Shown here: one piece after another, positions 7,489 to 23,398 of the stretch
Layout of the letters: each line of letters begins with the position of its first letter
Position numbering within the stretch: the stretch's first letter is position 1
Origin: Hydractinia symbiolongicarpus
Lineage: Eukaryota; Cnidaria; Hydrozoa; Anthoathecata; Hydractiniidae
Direction: 5' to 3'
NCBI RefSeq assembly: GCF_029227915.1
Contig: NC_079883.1
Span: forward strand, 10,664,001-10,728,000
DNA length: 64,000 bases
Notes under the pieces: generated by a model
The model's database searches: none
Told to the model about the DNA's origin: nothing
What the model saw: only the letters and a program-made list of their open reading frames with translations
Translations under genes and position numbers: made by a program

Positions 7489-7679
7489 CATAAGCAATAA
7501 AAGAATAATAGCAGTCCTCTTTCCGACGGCACTCTGCATAGTCTACGGCGGGAACAAAACGCGTACACTGGGGGAGAATACAGCCTATGCCCCGCGACAC
7601 GGCAGTTTATAACACACTCAAGCCACAAGCATTAACAAACTTTGAAGGGTACCCTCATGCTACGGTGCAGTTCCAACTC

Positions 7680-7844
7680 ATACTTACCTGACGGGGAAGT
7701 AAAGACTGATCAATGAGGGTTTTCTTCCAGAGTGAGGCTCTTGCATTGCACTACGCTTGGGCTGACCTCTGCGATTACTGCAAACGTCAGTAACTCGACC
7801 GTACAATTTCTGGTAGTGGGGGCCTGCGTCCGCGCTCGCCCCCT
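7680..7844 (+). ncRNA. U1: U1 snRNA (unit 2)
   Basis: No difference seen from the U1 at 1804..1968. Confidence 0.95.
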
Positions 7845-8194
7845 CCTTAAGTCAAAATGAATGAGCTTAGAAAAGTTGCGCGGCCAAATGTCGGTGGTGA
7901 CTTAAACGCTAAGGTAAAACCTCGCTTGGCTGTTACGAAACGTGATTGCGATATAAGTCCTCGGAAGGCGGCGGAATTTTATTTTATTTGCCATTCCGTC
8001 AGGGTTATTGGATGATCGGCAATAGATCGAGTTTGTATGCATTTGAAAGCTCTTTTTTCTCGTACTATCACCTGAAAATGTCGTAGGAAAATGTCATAGG
8101 AAACACTTTCAACAACCGCCACGTTCCTTAATTGTTATAACAAGAAATATATCACAGCACCATTGAAATGAAAAGGCAACAAATGAAAATGAAA

Positions 8195-8313
8195 AGCCTA
8201 CGACACCGGGAGTTCCCAGGCGGTCCCCCATCCAAGTACTATCCCGGCCCGACGATGCTTAACTTCCGTGATCAGACGAGAACGGGTGTGTTCATCGTGG
8301 TATGGCCGTAGAC
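8195..8313 (-). rRNA. 5S rRNA: 5S rRNA (unit 2)
   Basis: No difference seen from the 5S at 2319..2437. Confidence 0.97.
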
Positions 8314-8510
8314 ATTAGTAGGGGCAAATACGTGCAATTTATTTTGACGTTGTGATCAAATTTTTTTATTTAATTTCTTTGAGTTACTTAGGACAAGGCG
8401 TATGCATGGATTATCTATTAGACTTTAAGGTTATAGTTTTGTGAAAAAAACAATGTTTTTTTAAAGATGTGTGGCTATAAAAATAGCCGTTGTTTTCTGA
8501 GTGTAGCGGT

Positions 8511-8891
8511 TTACTTCTTCTGTCCTTTGTCGTTCTTCTTTGGGAGTAAGACAGCTTGAATGTTTGGCAAAACACCACCAGCTGCAATGGTTACACCGCT
8601 CAAAAGTTTGTTTAATTCTTCATCATTACGAACAGCCAATTGTAAATGTCTTGGAATAATCCTAGCTTTTTTGTTGTCTCTTGCTGCGTTACCAGCCAAC
8701 TCCAATATCTCAGCAGATAAATATTCCAAGACGGCTGCTAAGTAAACTGGTGCTCCAGATCCAATTCGGTTAGCATAGTGCCCTCTACGAAGGAATCTAT
8801 GCACTCTACCGACTGGAAATTGAAGTCCAGCTCTTGAGGATCTTGTCTTGGCTTTAGCCTTAGCTTTTCCACCTTTTCCACGTCCAGACAT
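8511..8891 (-). CDS. H2A: Histone H2A (unit 2)
   Basis: Protein identical to the H2A at 2635..3015. Stem-loop at 8473..8488. Confidence 0.98.
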   Translation of the reverse strand: MSGRGKGGKAKAKAKTRSSRAGLQFPVGRVHRFLRRGHYANRIGSGAPVYLAAVLEYLSAEILELAGNAARDNKKARIIPRHLQLAVRNDEELNKLLSGVTIAAGGVLPNIQAVLLPKKNDKGQKK

Positions 8892-9175
8892 AACTGCGAT
8901 TTGATTTGTAAGTTAATACAAAAACGTACGAATATTTAACGTAAGTGTTAACGAAATAAACTTTACTCGTTTTTTCATCATAAAAATAGGATCGAAATCA
9001 TGTTTTTTTAACCAATCATAATTAAGTATTAAACAAAAGATTTTTTTTTTAACCAATTAAATTGCGTATCGGCGTTTTCGGATCGAATTCGATCCGATTT
9101 TTTTACTTATAAACAAAAAGTTTTGACTTGCAGTTTAATGCTTATTTACAAGTTAAGTAGCAAAAATTTTTAACC

Positions 9176-9580
9176 ATGTCTGACGCAGCAGCTAAAGGAG
9201 GAAAACAGGCACCTAAAGTAGCCAAGAAAGGTGAAAAAAGAGCCGGCAAAAAAGGAGGAAAGATTGGTGGAACTGGTGAAAAGAAACGCAAGAGAAAGAG
9301 AAAGGAAAGTTATGCTATTTACATCTACAATGTTTTGAAACAAGTTCACCCAGATGTCGGAGTTTCAAGCAAAGCTATGAGCATCATGAACTCATTTGTC
9401 AACGACATCTTTGAGCGCATTGCTTCCGAAGCTTCGCGTTTGGCTCTTCAAAACAAAAAGTCGACCATCTCTTCTCGTGAAATTCAAACCGCAGTACGTC
9501 TTCTCTTGCCTGGAGAACTTGCAAAACACGCAGTCAGTGAAGGAACAAAAGCCGTCACAAAATACACAAGCAGCAAGTAA
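9176..9580 (+). CDS. H2B: Histone H2B (unit 2)
   Basis: Protein identical to the H2B at 3300..3704. Stem-loop at 9604..9619. The shortened TG tract lies downstream at 9731. Confidence 0.98.
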   Translation: MSDAAAKGGKQAPKVAKKGEKRAGKKGGKIGGTGEKKRKRKRKESYAIYIYNVLKQVHPDVGVSSKAMSIMNSFVNDIFERIASEASRLALQNKKSTISSREIQTAVRLLLPGELAKHAVSEGTKAVTKYTSSK

Positions 9581-10036
9581 ACCAACGTCTACCAAACACA
9601 AACGGTCTTTTTTAAGACCACACATCTTTAAAAAAACATTTACTTGGCGTCACTACAAGTTAACCGAAGTTAATAAAACTTCTAAATAATGTGCTTAAGA
9701 ACACTAGCCTACATTTAAAATACTTCCCCATGTGTGGATTAGCTTCACTTTTCATACGTATTATTAGCTGTACTTGCAGAAAAGACAAGTACATTGATCC
9801 ATGTTATTGCTTACATTTAACTTAACCCAGCTTTTCACGGAAACACTCCCAGGCAAATTAACCCTACAAAGTATTTCTAAATTTTTTTTGTGTCATATAT
9901 GACATAGTATCGTATAGCAATAAATGTAACTGTGACAAGACTTTACACATTGTGTAATTTGGAAGCGTGCACAAAGTAATGTTTTAAAAGATTTGTGGCT
10001 ATAAAAATAGCCGTTTTTGTTGAGCAATGACAACGC

Positions 10037-10393
<357 letters not shown>

Positions 10394-10871
10394 TTAACAG
10401 AATTCAGACAGCTTTAAAAAGAGGCCATAAAATTACCTACTGCTCGTGGAAACACCCTAATTAACCAATAGAGTTGCGTCATTACAAAATGTTCCGAACA
10501 TTTTGTACATTTTTTTAAGTAAAACTGTAGTTTTTTTAAAAATTCGTGGTCTTAATGTTTCAGTAAGGCAATAAATTTGGCATCGTTGGAATTCGCCAAA
10601 CCTTCTGCTACTTACTAAAAAAAAAAAAAGTCAAAAGCTTTTGTGTATCAGAAGATACAGCCGTTTTCCCGTAGCCAAAAAACACAGATTTTATAAAAAT
10701 GTTAAAGTAATGAGCGTAATGTCATTATGCAGCCAATCAGAAATTACTTTCTTAGCACCAATCAAATGGTTTGTTTTGAACCTTAGCTGTCAATCAATAT
10801 GAGAAATAAAACTTTGGCGCGATAGTGCATTTTAGACCGTCTTGTGTATCCGTACTACATCGACTTCTTAA

Positions 10872-11285
<414 letters not shown>

Positions 11286-11646
11286 GCATCTTACCAAACA
11301 AAAAACGGCTATTTTTATAGCCACACATCCATAAAAAATATTACGGCTAGCTTTTTATATCAAACTTTGTTCTGCTTTCTGTTTAAATTTTATGCTACAT
11401 AAAAATTTTATGCTACATAAAGTTTGACAATGTTAAAAATATGAAGGGCAAGAAAAGTAAAAGCAAGAAAATAAGAAATTTAAAAACGAAAATACTTAAA
11501 CTTAGGGAATCTAATCTTAAAATTACTCTTTTTTAACTGTTTAAGTGACTTAAACAAGTTTAACTTTGTACCAAGATAATGTTTTTTTGTAAATGTGTGG
11601 CTATAAAAATAGCCGTTTGTTAATGTAATAGCCAGATACACACAAA

Positions 11647-12198
11647 TTATTTTTTTGCGGTCTTCTTTGCTGCCTTTTTGGGAGTCTTTTTGACCTTCTT
11701 TGCTGCAGGTTTTTTAGCAACAGGCTTCTTTGTGGGTTTCTTAGCTGCTGGTTTCTTAGCCGAGGCTTTCTTTGTGGCAGGCTTCTTTGCTGCTTTCTTT
11801 GGCGTGCTCTTCTTTGCTGGCTTCTTTTTTGGTGTACTTTTCTTTGCAGTAGGCTTCTTTGCCGTTGGCTTTTTTGCTGCGGCCTTTTTCTTAGGTTTTT
11901 CTTTTTTTACCTGACCTAGCTTGAATGATCCAGAAGCACCAGTGCCTTTAGTTTGAATCAAATCGCCTGATGTTACTCCTCGTTTAAGAGCCATTTTCAG
12001 ATGATGATCTGAGTTTTCAGCAACTTTGTAATTTGCATGAATATATTTTGTAATAGCTTGGCGAGATGAACCACCGCGTTCCTTTAGGGTAGCGATAGCA
12101 GCCTTGATCATGTCCACATATTTAGGGTGATCAGCTGTCTTCTTTGCAGCAGGTTTCTTCTTGGGTGCGATTTTCTTTGGAGAAGCTGCTTCACTCAT
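11647..12198 (-). CDS. H1: Linker histone H1 (unit 3)
   Basis: Protein identical to the H1 at 5777..6328. Stem-loop at 11599..11614. Confidence 0.97.
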   Translation of the reverse strand: MSEAASPKKIAPKKKPAAKKTADHPKYVDMIKAAIATLKERGGSSRQAITKYIHANYKVAENSDHHLKMALKRGVTSGDLIQTKGTGASGSFKLGQVKKEKPKKKAAAKKPTAKKPTAKKSTPKKKPAKKSTPKKAAKKPATKKASAKKPAAKKPTKKPVAKKPAAKKVKKTPKKAAKKTAKK

Positions 12199-12777
12199 TT
12201 TTAATGTTTTCTTACAACAATCCAACGATAAACGATGCTTGTTATCACAGTAGAAGTATACTAAACATTACCGTGTAAATGAGATATAATTTAAGACGGT
12301 GCGAAGTATGCGGACGTAAAAGTACCACTCCCGGGAATTGATTTGGCGCGAAAACAGAAATGTGTGTTTCTGTACATCGTATAATGTCCGTTTTGGGAGC
12401 CGCGACTATGCGAAAGCATGTTAATTTTTATTTGTAGCACGACGCAATAGTCTGAAAGAGAAGCTGCTGGAGTTTGAGGTCTTCAGCATTACATCTACTC
12501 TGTTAATTTGGGCTTCTTCCGCGCCCGTGTTAGGATTTTCATAAAGCGTTCTTTGGTTTGCGTTGCGTATGTCGGCCTACATCATCGACACGGCCTGTTT
12601 CCGGCTATTAGGAGCAATTCATATATTGGGCACTGCGTTTCGACTTTTTTATTAGACCACAGTAAAAAAATTCACTCACAGAAGTCCCTTTCTTTCATGG
12701 CTACAAACACGAAGAATTCTGTCGTAAGTAAAACGAATGCGCAAGCCAAAATAACGATGGGGCGAAGTCATAAGCAT

Positions 12778-12850
12778 CGCCCTGTGGCCCAATGGATAAG
12801 GCATCTGACTACGAATCAGGGGATTCCAGGTTCGACTCCTGGCAGGGTCG
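12778..12850 (+). tRNA. tRNA-Arg(ACG)-like gene (unit 3)
   Basis: Same 73 bases as 1032..1104; G at 12858 in the flank. Confidence 0.8.
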
Positions 12851-13172
12851 CACTGTCGCATTTCGGCTGCATGGTCTACTGTGTAACGCGCGCGCACGTT
12901 CTGGCGTAATGCGTTGATAAACGGAATGTACGCAGTCATATTGGAAAGTAATATCACGCACTTAGTATCGTCGCCTTTGTTAGCATTCATGTAAGTTACC
13001 ATCCACTCGCTACAGTCGCTCTCCATCCTACGGCTAAATCAACAGCCGTGATTTTTACTATGTCGCCGTCCATCCGTACGCGGTGACAGTTGTAAGCTTT
13101 ACAGTAACGTGACATGCTCCACAAGCAGTTACGGTGTGTGGACGATGCCTATCATGGCAACGCTTGTTCTTT

Positions 13173-13358
13173 ATCGCTTCTCGGCCTAATGGCTAAGATC
13201 AAGTGTAGTATCTGTTCTTATCAGTTTAATATCTGGTAGGCCATTCTCTGAATGGTCAGTATATTAATCTGATTTTTGGCCTTGGGTCATGGAGGTGGAT
13301 TCATTCACGCCGTGACCACGGGTTGCCTTGGTGTTGCACTATTACCGATGGCGGCCCA
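13173..13358 (+). ncRNA. U2: U2 snRNA (unit 3)
   Basis: No difference seen from the U2 at 1427..1612. Confidence 0.95.
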
Positions 13359-13549
13359 CATAAGCAATAAAAGAATAATAGCAGTCCTCTTTCCGACGGC
13401 ACTCTGCATAGTCTACGGCGGGAACAAAACGCGTACACTGGGGGAGAATACAGCCTATGCCCCGCGACACGGCAGTTTATAACACACTCAAGCCACAAGC
13501 ATTAACAAACTTTGAAGGGTACCCTCATGCTACGGTGCAGTTCCAACTC

Positions 13550-13714
13550 ATACTTACCTGACGGGGAAGTAAAGACTGATCAATGAGGGTTTTCTTCCAG
13601 AGTGAGGCTCTTGCATTGCACTACGCTTGGGCTGACCTCTGCGATTACTGCAAACGTCAGTAACTCGACCGTACAATTTCTGGTAGTGGGGGCCTGCGTC
13701 CGCGCTCGCCCCCT
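13550..13714 (+). ncRNA. U1: U1 snRNA (unit 3)
   Basis: No difference seen from the U1 at 1804..1968. Confidence 0.95.
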
Positions 13715-14064
13715 CCTTAAGTCAAAATGAATGAGCTTAGAAAAGTTGCGCGGCCAAATGTCGGTGGTGACTTAAACGCTAAGGTAAAACCTCGCTTGGC
13801 TGTTACGAAACGTGATTGCGATATAAGTCCTCGGAAGGCGGCGGAATTTTATTTTATTTGCCATTCCGTCAGGGTTATTGGATGATCGGCAATAGATCGA
13901 GTTTGTATGCATTTGAAAGCTCTTTTTTCTCGTACTATCACCTGAAAATGTCGTAGGAAAATGTCATAGGAAACACTTTCAACAACCGCCACGTTCCTTA
14001 ATTGTTATAACAAGAAATATATCACAGCACCATTGAAATGAAAAGGCAACAAATGAAAATGAAA

Positions 14065-14183
14065 AGCCTACGACACCGGGAGTTCCCAGGCGGTCCCCCA
14101 TCCAAGTACTATCCCGGCCCGACGATGCTTAACTTCCGTGATCAGACGAGAACGGGTGTGTTCATCGTGGTATGGCCGTAGAC
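14065..14183 (-). rRNA. 5S rRNA: 5S rRNA (unit 3)
   Basis: No difference seen from the 5S at 2319..2437. Confidence 0.97.
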
Positions 14184-14380
14184 ATTAGTAGGGGCAAATA
14201 CGTGCAATTTATTTTGACGTTGTGATCAAATTTTTTTATTTAATTTCTTTGAGTTACTTAGGACAAGGCGTATGCATGGATTATCTATTAGACTTTAAGG
14301 TTATAGTTTTGTGAAAAAAACAATGTTTTTTTAAAGATGTGTGGCTATAAAAATAGCCGTTGTTTTCTGAGTGTAGCGGT

Positions 14381-14761
14381 TTACTTCTTCTGTCCTTTGT
14401 CGTTCTTCTTTGGGAGTAAGACAGCTTGAATGTTTGGCAAAACACCACCAGCTGCAATGGTTACACCGCTCAAAAGTTTGTTTAATTCTTCATCATTACG
14501 AACAGCCAATTGTAAATGTCTTGGAATAATCCTAGCTTTTTTGTTGTCTCTTGCTGCGTTACCAGCCAACTCCAATATCTCAGCAGATAAATATTCCAAG
14601 ACGGCTGCTAAGTAAACTGGTGCTCCAGATCCAATTCGGTTAGCATAGTGCCCTCTACGAAGGAATCTATGCACTCTACCGACTGGAAATTGAAGTCCAG
14701 CTCTTGAGGATCTTGTCTTGGCTTTAGCCTTAGCTTTTCCACCTTTTCCACGTCCAGACAT
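14381..14761 (-). CDS. H2A: Histone H2A (unit 3)
   Basis: Protein identical to unit 1. Stem-loop at 14343..14358. Confidence 0.98.
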   Translation of the reverse strand: MSGRGKGGKAKAKAKTRSSRAGLQFPVGRVHRFLRRGHYANRIGSGAPVYLAAVLEYLSAEILELAGNAARDNKKARIIPRHLQLAVRNDEELNKLLSGVTIAAGGVLPNIQAVLLPKKNDKGQKK

Positions 14762-15045
14762 AACTGCGATTTGATTTGTAAGTTAATACAAAAACGTACG
14801 AATATTTAACGTAAGTGTTAACGAAATAAACTTTACTCGTTTTTTCATCATAAAAATAGGATCGAAATCATGTTTTTTTAACCAATCATAATTAAGTATT
14901 AAACAAAAGATTTTTTTTTTAACCAATTAAATTGCGTATCGGCGTTTTCGGATCGAATTCGATCCGATTTTTTTACTTATAAACAAAAAGTTTTGACTTG
15001 CAGTTTAATGCTTATTTACAAGTTAAGTAGCAAAAATTTTTAACC

Positions 15046-15450
15046 ATGTCTGACGCAGCAGCTAAAGGAGGAAAACAGGCACCTAAAGTAGCCAAGAAAG
15101 GTGAAAAAAGAGCCGGCAAAAAAGGAGGAAAGATTGGTGGAACTGGTGAAAAGAAACGCAAGAGAAAGAGAAAGGAAAGTTATGCTATTTACATCTACAA
15201 TGTTTTGAAACAAGTTCACCCAGATGTCGGAGTTTCAAGCAAAGCTATGAGCATCATGAACTCATTTGTCAACGACATCTTTGAGCGCATTGCTTCCGAA
15301 GCTTCGCGTTTGGCTCTTCAAAACAAAAAGTCGACCATCTCTTCTCGTGAAATTCAAACCGCAGTACGTCTTCTCTTGCCTGGAGAACTTGCAAAACACG
15401 CAGTCAGTGAAGGAACAAAAGCCGTCACAAAATACACAAGCAGCAAGTAA
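15046..15450 (+). CDS. H2B: Histone H2B (unit 3)
   Basis: Protein identical to unit 1. Stem-loop at 15474..15489. Confidence 0.98.
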   Translation: MSDAAAKGGKQAPKVAKKGEKRAGKKGGKIGGTGEKKRKRKRKESYAIYIYNVLKQVHPDVGVSSKAMSIMNSFVNDIFERIASEASRLALQNKKSTISSREIQTAVRLLLPGELAKHAVSEGTKAVTKYTSSK

Positions 15451-15912
15451 ACCAACGTCTACCAAACACAAACGGTCTTTTTTAAGACCACACATCTTTA
15501 AAAAAACATTTACTTGGCGTCACTACAAGTTAACCGAAGTTAATAAAACTTCTAAATAATGTGCTTAAGAACACTAGCCTACATTTAAAATACTTCCCCA
15601 TGTGTGTGTGTGGATTAGCTTCACTTTTCATACGTATTATTAGCTGTACTTGCAGAAAAGACAAGTACATTGATCCATGTTATTGCTTACATTTAACTTA
15701 ACCCAGCTTTTCACGGAAACACTCCCAGGCAAATTAACCCTACAAAGTATTTCTAAATTTTTTTTGTGTCATATATGACATAGTATCGTATAGCAATAAA
15801 TGTAACTGTGACAAGACTTTACACATTGTGTAATTTGGAAGCGTGCACAAAGTAATGTTTTAAAAGATTTGTGGCTATAAAAATAGCCGTTTTTGTTGAG
15901 CAATGACAACGC

Positions 15913-16269
<357 letters not shown>

Positions 16270-16747
16270 TTAACAGAATTCAGACAGCTTTAAAAAGAGG
16301 CCATAAAATTACCTACTGCTCGTGGAAACACCCTAATTAACCAATAGAGTTGCGTCATTACAAAATGTTCCGAACATTTTGTACATTTTTTTAAGTAAAA
16401 CTGTAGTTTTTTTAAAAATTCGTGGTCTTAATGTTTCAGTAAGGCAATAAATTTGGCATCGTTGGAATTCGCCAAACCTTCTGCTACTTACTAAAAAAAA
16501 AAAAAGTCAAAAGCTTTTGTGTATCAGAAGATACAGCCGTTTTCCCGTAGCCAAAAAACACAGATTTTATAAAAATGTTAAAGTAATGAGCGTAATGTCA
16601 TTATGCAGCCAATCAGAAATTACTTTCTTAGCACCAATCAAATGGTTTGTTTTGAACCTTAGCTGTCAATCAATATGAGAAATAAAACTTTGGCGCGATA
16701 GTGCATTTTAGACCGTCTTGTGTATCCGTACTACATCGACTTCTTAA

Positions 16748-17161
<414 letters not shown>

Positions 17162-17522
17162 GCATCTTACCAAACAAAAAACGGCTATTTTTATAGCCAC
17201 ACATCCATAAAAAATATTACGGCTAGCTTTTTATATCAAACTTTGTTCTGCTTTCTGTTTAAATTTTATGCTACATAAAAATTTTATGCTACATAAAGTT
17301 TGACAATGTTAAAAATATGAAGGGCAAGAAAAGTAAAAGCAAGAAAATAAGAAATTTAAAAACGAAAATACTTAAACTTAGGGAATCTAATCTTAAAATT
17401 ACTCTTTTTTAACTGTTTAAGTGACTTAAACAAGTTTAACTTTGTACCAAGATAATGTTTTTTTGTAAATGTGTGGCTATAAAAATAGCCGTTTGTTAAT
17501 GTAATAGCCAGATACACACAAA

Positions 17523-18074
17523 TTATTTTTTTGCGGTCTTCTTTGCTGCCTTTTTGGGAGTCTTTTTGACCTTCTTTGCTGCAGGTTTTTTAGCAACAGG
17601 CTTCTTTGTGGGTTTCTTAGCTGCTGGTTTCTTAGCCGAGGCTTTCTTTGTGGCAGGCTTCTTTGCTGCTTTCTTTGGCGTGCTCTTCTTTGCTGGCTTC
17701 TTTTTTGGTGTACTTTTCTTTGCAGTAGGCTTCTTTGCCGTTGGCTTTTTTGCTGCGGCCTTTTTCTTAGGTTTTTCTTTTTTTACCTGACCTAGCTTGA
17801 ATGATCCAGAAGCACCAGTGCCTTTAGTTTGAATCAAATCGCCTGATGTTACTCCTCGTTTAAGAGCCATTTTCAGATGATGATCTGAGTTTTCAGCAAC
17901 TTTGTAATTTGCATGAATATATTTTGTAATAGCTTGGCGAGATGAACCACCGCGTTCCTTTAGGGTAGCGATAGCAGCCTTGATCATGTCCACATATTTA
18001 GGGTGATCAGCTGTCTTCTTTGCAGCAGGTTTCTTCTTGGGTGCGATTTTCTTTGGAGAAGCTGCTTCACTCAT
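17523..18074 (-). CDS. H1: Linker histone H1 (unit 4)
   Basis: Protein identical to the H1 at 5777..6328. Stem-loop at 17475..17490. Confidence 0.97.
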   Translation of the reverse strand: MSEAASPKKIAPKKKPAAKKTADHPKYVDMIKAAIATLKERGGSSRQAITKYIHANYKVAENSDHHLKMALKRGVTSGDLIQTKGTGASGSFKLGQVKKEKPKKKAAAKKPTAKKPTAKKSTPKKKPAKKSTPKKAAKKPATKKASAKKPAAKKPTKKPVAKKPAAKKVKKTPKKAAKKTAKK

Positions 18075-18653
18075 TTTTAATGTTTTCTTACAACAATCCA
18101 ACGATAAACGATGCTTGTTATCACAGTAGAAGTATACTAAACATTACCGTGTAAATGAGATATAATTTAAGACGGTGCGAAGTATGCGGACGTAAAAGTA
18201 CCACTCCCGGGAATTGATTTGGCGCGAAAACAGAAATGTGTGTTTCTGTACATCGTATAATGTCCGTTTTGGGAGCCGCGACTATGCGAAAGCATGTTAA
18301 TTTTTATTTGTAGCACGACGCAATAGTCTGAAAGAGAAGCTGCTGGAGTTTGAGGTCTTCAGCATTACATCTACTCTGTTAATTTGGGCTTCTTCCGCGC
18401 CCGTGTTAGGATTTTCATAAAGCGTTCTTTGGTTTGCGTTGCGTATGTCGGCCTACATCATCGACACGGCCTGTTTCCGGCTATTAGGAGCAATTCATAT
18501 ATTGGGCACTGCGTTTCGACTTTTTTATTAGACCACAGTAAAAAAATTCACTCACAGAAGTCCCTTTCTTTCATGGCTACAAACACGAAGAATTCTGTCG
18601 TAAGTAAAACGAATGCGCAAGCCAAAATAACGATGGGGCGAAGTCATAAGCAT

Positions 18654-18726
18654 CGCCCTGTGGCCCAATGGATAAGGCATCTGACTACGAATCAGGGGAT
18701 TCCAGGTTCGACTCCTGGCAGGGTCG
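18654..18726 (+). tRNA. tRNA-Arg(ACG)-like gene (unit 4)
   Basis: Same 73 bases as 1032..1104; G at 18734 in the flank. Confidence 0.8.
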
Positions 18727-19048
18727 CACTGTCGCATTTCGGCTGCATGGTCTACTGTGTAACGCGCGCGCACGTTCTGGCGTAATGCGTTGATAAACGG
18801 AATGTACGCAGTCATATTGGAAAGTAATATCACGCACTTAGTATCGTCGCCTTTGTTAGCATTCATGTAAGTTACCATCCACTCGCTACAGTCGCTCTCC
18901 ATCCTACGGCTAAATCAACAGCCGTGATTTTTACTATGTCGCCGTCCATCCGTACGCGGTGACAGTTGTAAGCTTTACAGTAACGTGACATGCTCCACAA
19001 GCAGTTACGGTGTGTGGACGATGCCTATCATGGCAACGCTTGTTCTTT

Positions 19049-19234
19049 ATCGCTTCTCGGCCTAATGGCTAAGATCAAGTGTAGTATCTGTTCTTATCAG
19101 TTTAATATCTGGTAGGCCATTCTCTGAATGGTCAGTATATTAATCTGATTTTTGGCCTTGGGTCATGGAGGTGGATTCATTCACGCCGTGACCACGGGTT
19201 GCCTTGGTGTTGCACTATTACCGATGGCGGCCCA
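19049..19234 (+). ncRNA. U2: U2 snRNA (unit 4)
   Basis: No difference seen from the U2 at 1427..1612. Confidence 0.95.
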
Positions 19235-19425
19235 CATAAGCAATAAAAGAATAATAGCAGTCCTCTTTCCGACGGCACTCTGCATAGTCTACGGCGGGAA
19301 CAAAACGCGTACACTGGGGGAGAATACAGCCTATGCCCCGCGACACGGCAGTTTATAACACACTCAAGCCACAAGCATTAACAAACTTTGAAGGGTACCC
19401 TCATGCTACGGTGCAGTTCCAACTC

Positions 19426-19590
19426 ATACTTACCTGACGGGGAAGTAAAGACTGATCAATGAGGGTTTTCTTCCAGAGTGAGGCTCTTGCATTGCACTAC
19501 GCTTGGGCTGACCTCTGCGATTACTGCAAACGTCAGTAACTCGACCGTACAATATCTGGTAGTGGGGGCCTGCGTCCGCGCTCGCCCCCT
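19426..19590 (+). ncRNA. U1: U1 snRNA with altered Sm site (unit 4)
   Basis: It matches the other U1 copies except A for T at 19554, which turns the Sm site AATTTCTGG into AATATCTGG. An unbroken U run is needed for Sm-ring assembly, so this copy may make an unstable RNA. That is an inference; a base-calling error is also possible. Confidence 0.93.
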
Positions 19591-19940
19591 CCTTAAGTCA
19601 AAATGAATGAGCTTAGAAAAGTTGCGCGGCCAAATGTCGGTGGTGACTTAAACGCTAAGGTAAAACCTCGCTTGGCTGTTACGAAACGTGATTGCGATAT
19701 AAGTCCTCGGAAGGCGGCGGAATTTTATTTTATTTGCCATTCCGTCAGGGTTATTGGATGATCGGCAATAGATCGAGTTTGTATGCATTTGAAAGCTCTT
19801 TTTTCTCGTACTATCACCTGAAAATGTCGTAGGAAAATGTCATAGGAAACACTTTCAACAACCGCCACGTTCCTTAATTGTTATAACAAGAAATATATCA
19901 CAGCACCATTGAAATGAAAAGGCAACAAATGAAAATGAAA

Positions 19941-20059
19941 AGCCTACGACACCGGGAGTTCCCAGGCGGTCCCCCATCCAAGTACTATCCCGGCCCGACG
20001 ATGCTTAACTTCCGTGATCAGACGAGAACGGGTGTGTTCATCGTGGTATGGCCGTAGAC
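19941..20059 (-). rRNA. 5S rRNA: 5S rRNA (unit 4)
   Basis: No difference seen from the 5S at 2319..2437. Confidence 0.97.
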
Positions 20060-20256
20060 ATTAGTAGGGGCAAATACGTGCAATTTATTTTGACGTTGTG
20101 ATCAAATTTTTTTATTTAATTTCTTTGAGTTACTTAGGACAAGGCGTATGCATGGATTATCTATTAGACTTTAAGGTTATAGTTTTGTGAAAAAAACAAT
20201 GTTTTTTTAAAGATGTGTGGCTATAAAAATAGCCGTTGTTTTCTGAGTGTAGCGGT

Positions 20257-20637
20257 TTACTTCTTCTGTCCTTTGTCGTTCTTCTTTGGGAGTAAGACAG
20301 CTTGAATGTTTGGCAAAACACCACCAGCTGCAATGGTTACACCGCTCAAAAGTTTGTTTAATTCTTCATCATTACGAACAGCCAATTGTAAATGTCTTGG
20401 AATAATCCTAGCTTTTTTGTTGTCTCTTGCTGCGTTACCAGCCAACTCCAATATCTCAGCAGATAAATATTCCAAGACGGCTGCTAAGTAAACTGGTGCT
20501 CCAGATCCAATTCGGTTAGCATAGTGCCCTCTACGAAGGAATCTATGCACTCTACCGACTGGAAATTGAAGTCCAGCTCTTGAGGATCTTGTCTTGGCTT
20601 TAGCCTTAGCTTTTCCACCTTTTCCACGTCCAGACAT
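20257..20637 (-). CDS. H2A: Histone H2A (unit 4)
   Basis: Protein identical to unit 1. Stem-loop at 20219..20234. Confidence 0.98.
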   Translation of the reverse strand: MSGRGKGGKAKAKAKTRSSRAGLQFPVGRVHRFLRRGHYANRIGSGAPVYLAAVLEYLSAEILELAGNAARDNKKARIIPRHLQLAVRNDEELNKLLSGVTIAAGGVLPNIQAVLLPKKNDKGQKK

Positions 20638-20921
20638 AACTGCGATTTGATTTGTAAGTTAATACAAAAACGTACGAATATTTAACGTAAGTGTTAACGA
20701 AATAAACTTTACTCGTTTTTTCATCATAAAAATAGGATCGAAATCATGTTTTTTTAACCAATCATAATTAAGTATTAAACAAAAGATTTTTTTTTTAACC
20801 AATTAAATTGCGTATCGGCGTTTTCGGATCGAATTCGATCCGATTTTTTTACTTATAAACAAAAAGTTTTGACTTGCAGTTTAATGCTTATTTACAAGTT
20901 AAGTAGCAAAAATTTTTAACC

Positions 20922-21326
20922 ATGTCTGACGCAGCAGCTAAAGGAGGAAAACAGGCACCTAAAGTAGCCAAGAAAGGTGAAAAAAGAGCCGGCAAAAAAG
21001 GAGGAAAGATTGGTGGAACTGGTGAAAAGAAACGCAAGAGAAAGAGAAAGGAAAGTTATGCTATTTACATCTACAATGTTTTGAAACAAGTTCACCCAGA
21101 TGTCGGAGTTTCAAGCAAAGCTATGAGCATCATGAACTCATTTGTCAACGACATCTTTGAGCGCATTGCTTCCGAAGCTTCGCGTTTGGCTCTTCAAAAC
21201 AAAAAGTCGACCATCTCTTCTCGTGAAATTCAAACCGCAGTACGTCTTCTCTTGCCTGGAGAACTTGCAAAACACGCAGTCAGTGAAGGAACAAAAGCCG
21301 TCACAAAATACACAAGCAGCAAGTAA
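20922..21326 (+). CDS. H2B: Histone H2B (unit 4)
   Basis: Protein identical to unit 1. Stem-loop at 21350..21365. Confidence 0.98.
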   Translation: MSDAAAKGGKQAPKVAKKGEKRAGKKGGKIGGTGEKKRKRKRKESYAIYIYNVLKQVHPDVGVSSKAMSIMNSFVNDIFERIASEASRLALQNKKSTISSREIQTAVRLLLPGELAKHAVSEGTKAVTKYTSSK

Positions 21327-21788
21327 ACCAACGTCTACCAAACACAAACGGTCTTTTTTAAGACCACACATCTTTAAAAAAACATTTACTTGGCGTCACT
21401 ACAAGTTAACCGAAGTTAATAAAACTTCTAAATAATGTGCTTAAGAACACTAGCCTACATTTAAAATACTTCCCCATGTGTGTGTGTGGATTAGCTTCAC
21501 TTTTCATACGTATTATTAGCTGTACTTGCAGAAAAGACAAGTACATTGATCCATGTTATTGCTTACATTTAACTTAACCCAGCTTTTCACGGAAACACTC
21601 CCAGGCAAATTAACCCTACAAAGTATTTCTAAATTTTTTTTGTGTCATATATGACATAGTATCGTATAGCAATAAATGTAACTGTGACAAGACTTTACAC
21701 ATTGTGTAATTTGGAAGCGTGCACAAAGTAATGTTTTAAAAGATTTGTGGCTATAAAAATAGCCGTTTTTGTTGAGCAATGACAACGC

Positions 21789-22145
<357 letters not shown>

Positions 22146-22623
22146 TTAACAGAATTCAGACAGCTTTAAAAAGAGGCCATAAAATTACCTACTGCTCGTG
22201 GAAACACCCTAATTAACCAATAGAGTTGCGTCATTACAAAATGTTCCGAACATTTTGTACATTTTTTTAAGTAAAACTGTAGTTTTTTTAAAAATTCGTG
22301 GTCTTAATGTTTCAGTAAGGCAATAAATTTGGCATCGTTGGAATTCGCCAAACCTTCTGCTACTTACTAAAAAAAAAAAAAGTCAAAAGCTTTTGTGTAT
22401 CAGAAGATACAGCCGTTTTCCCGTAGCCAAAAAACACAGATTTTATAAAAATGTTAAAGTAATGAGCGTAATGTCATTATGCAGCCAATCAGAAATTACT
22501 TTCTTAGCACCAATCAAATGGTTTGTTTTGAACCTTAGCTGTCAATCAATATGAGAAATAAAACTTTGGCGCGATAGTGCATTTTAGACCGTCTTGTGTA
22601 TCCGTACTACATCGACTTCTTAA

Positions 22624-23037
<414 letters not shown>

Positions 23038-23398
23038 GCATCTTACCAAACAAAAAACGGCTATTTTTATAGCCACACATCCATAAAAAATATTACGGCT
23101 AGCTTTTTATATCAAACTTTGTTCTGCTTTCTGTTTAAATTTTATGCTACATAAAAATTTTATGCTACATAAAGTTTGACAATGTTAAAAATATGAAGGG
23201 CAAGAAAAGTAAAAGCAAGAAAATAAGAAATTTAAAAACGAAAATACTTAAACTTAGGGAATCTAATCTTAAAATTACTCTTTTTTAACTGTTTAAGTGA
23301 CTTAAACAAGTTTAACTTTGTACCAAGATAATGTTTTTTTGTAAATGTGTGGCTATAAAAATAGCCGTTTGTTAATGTAATAGCCAGATACACACAAA

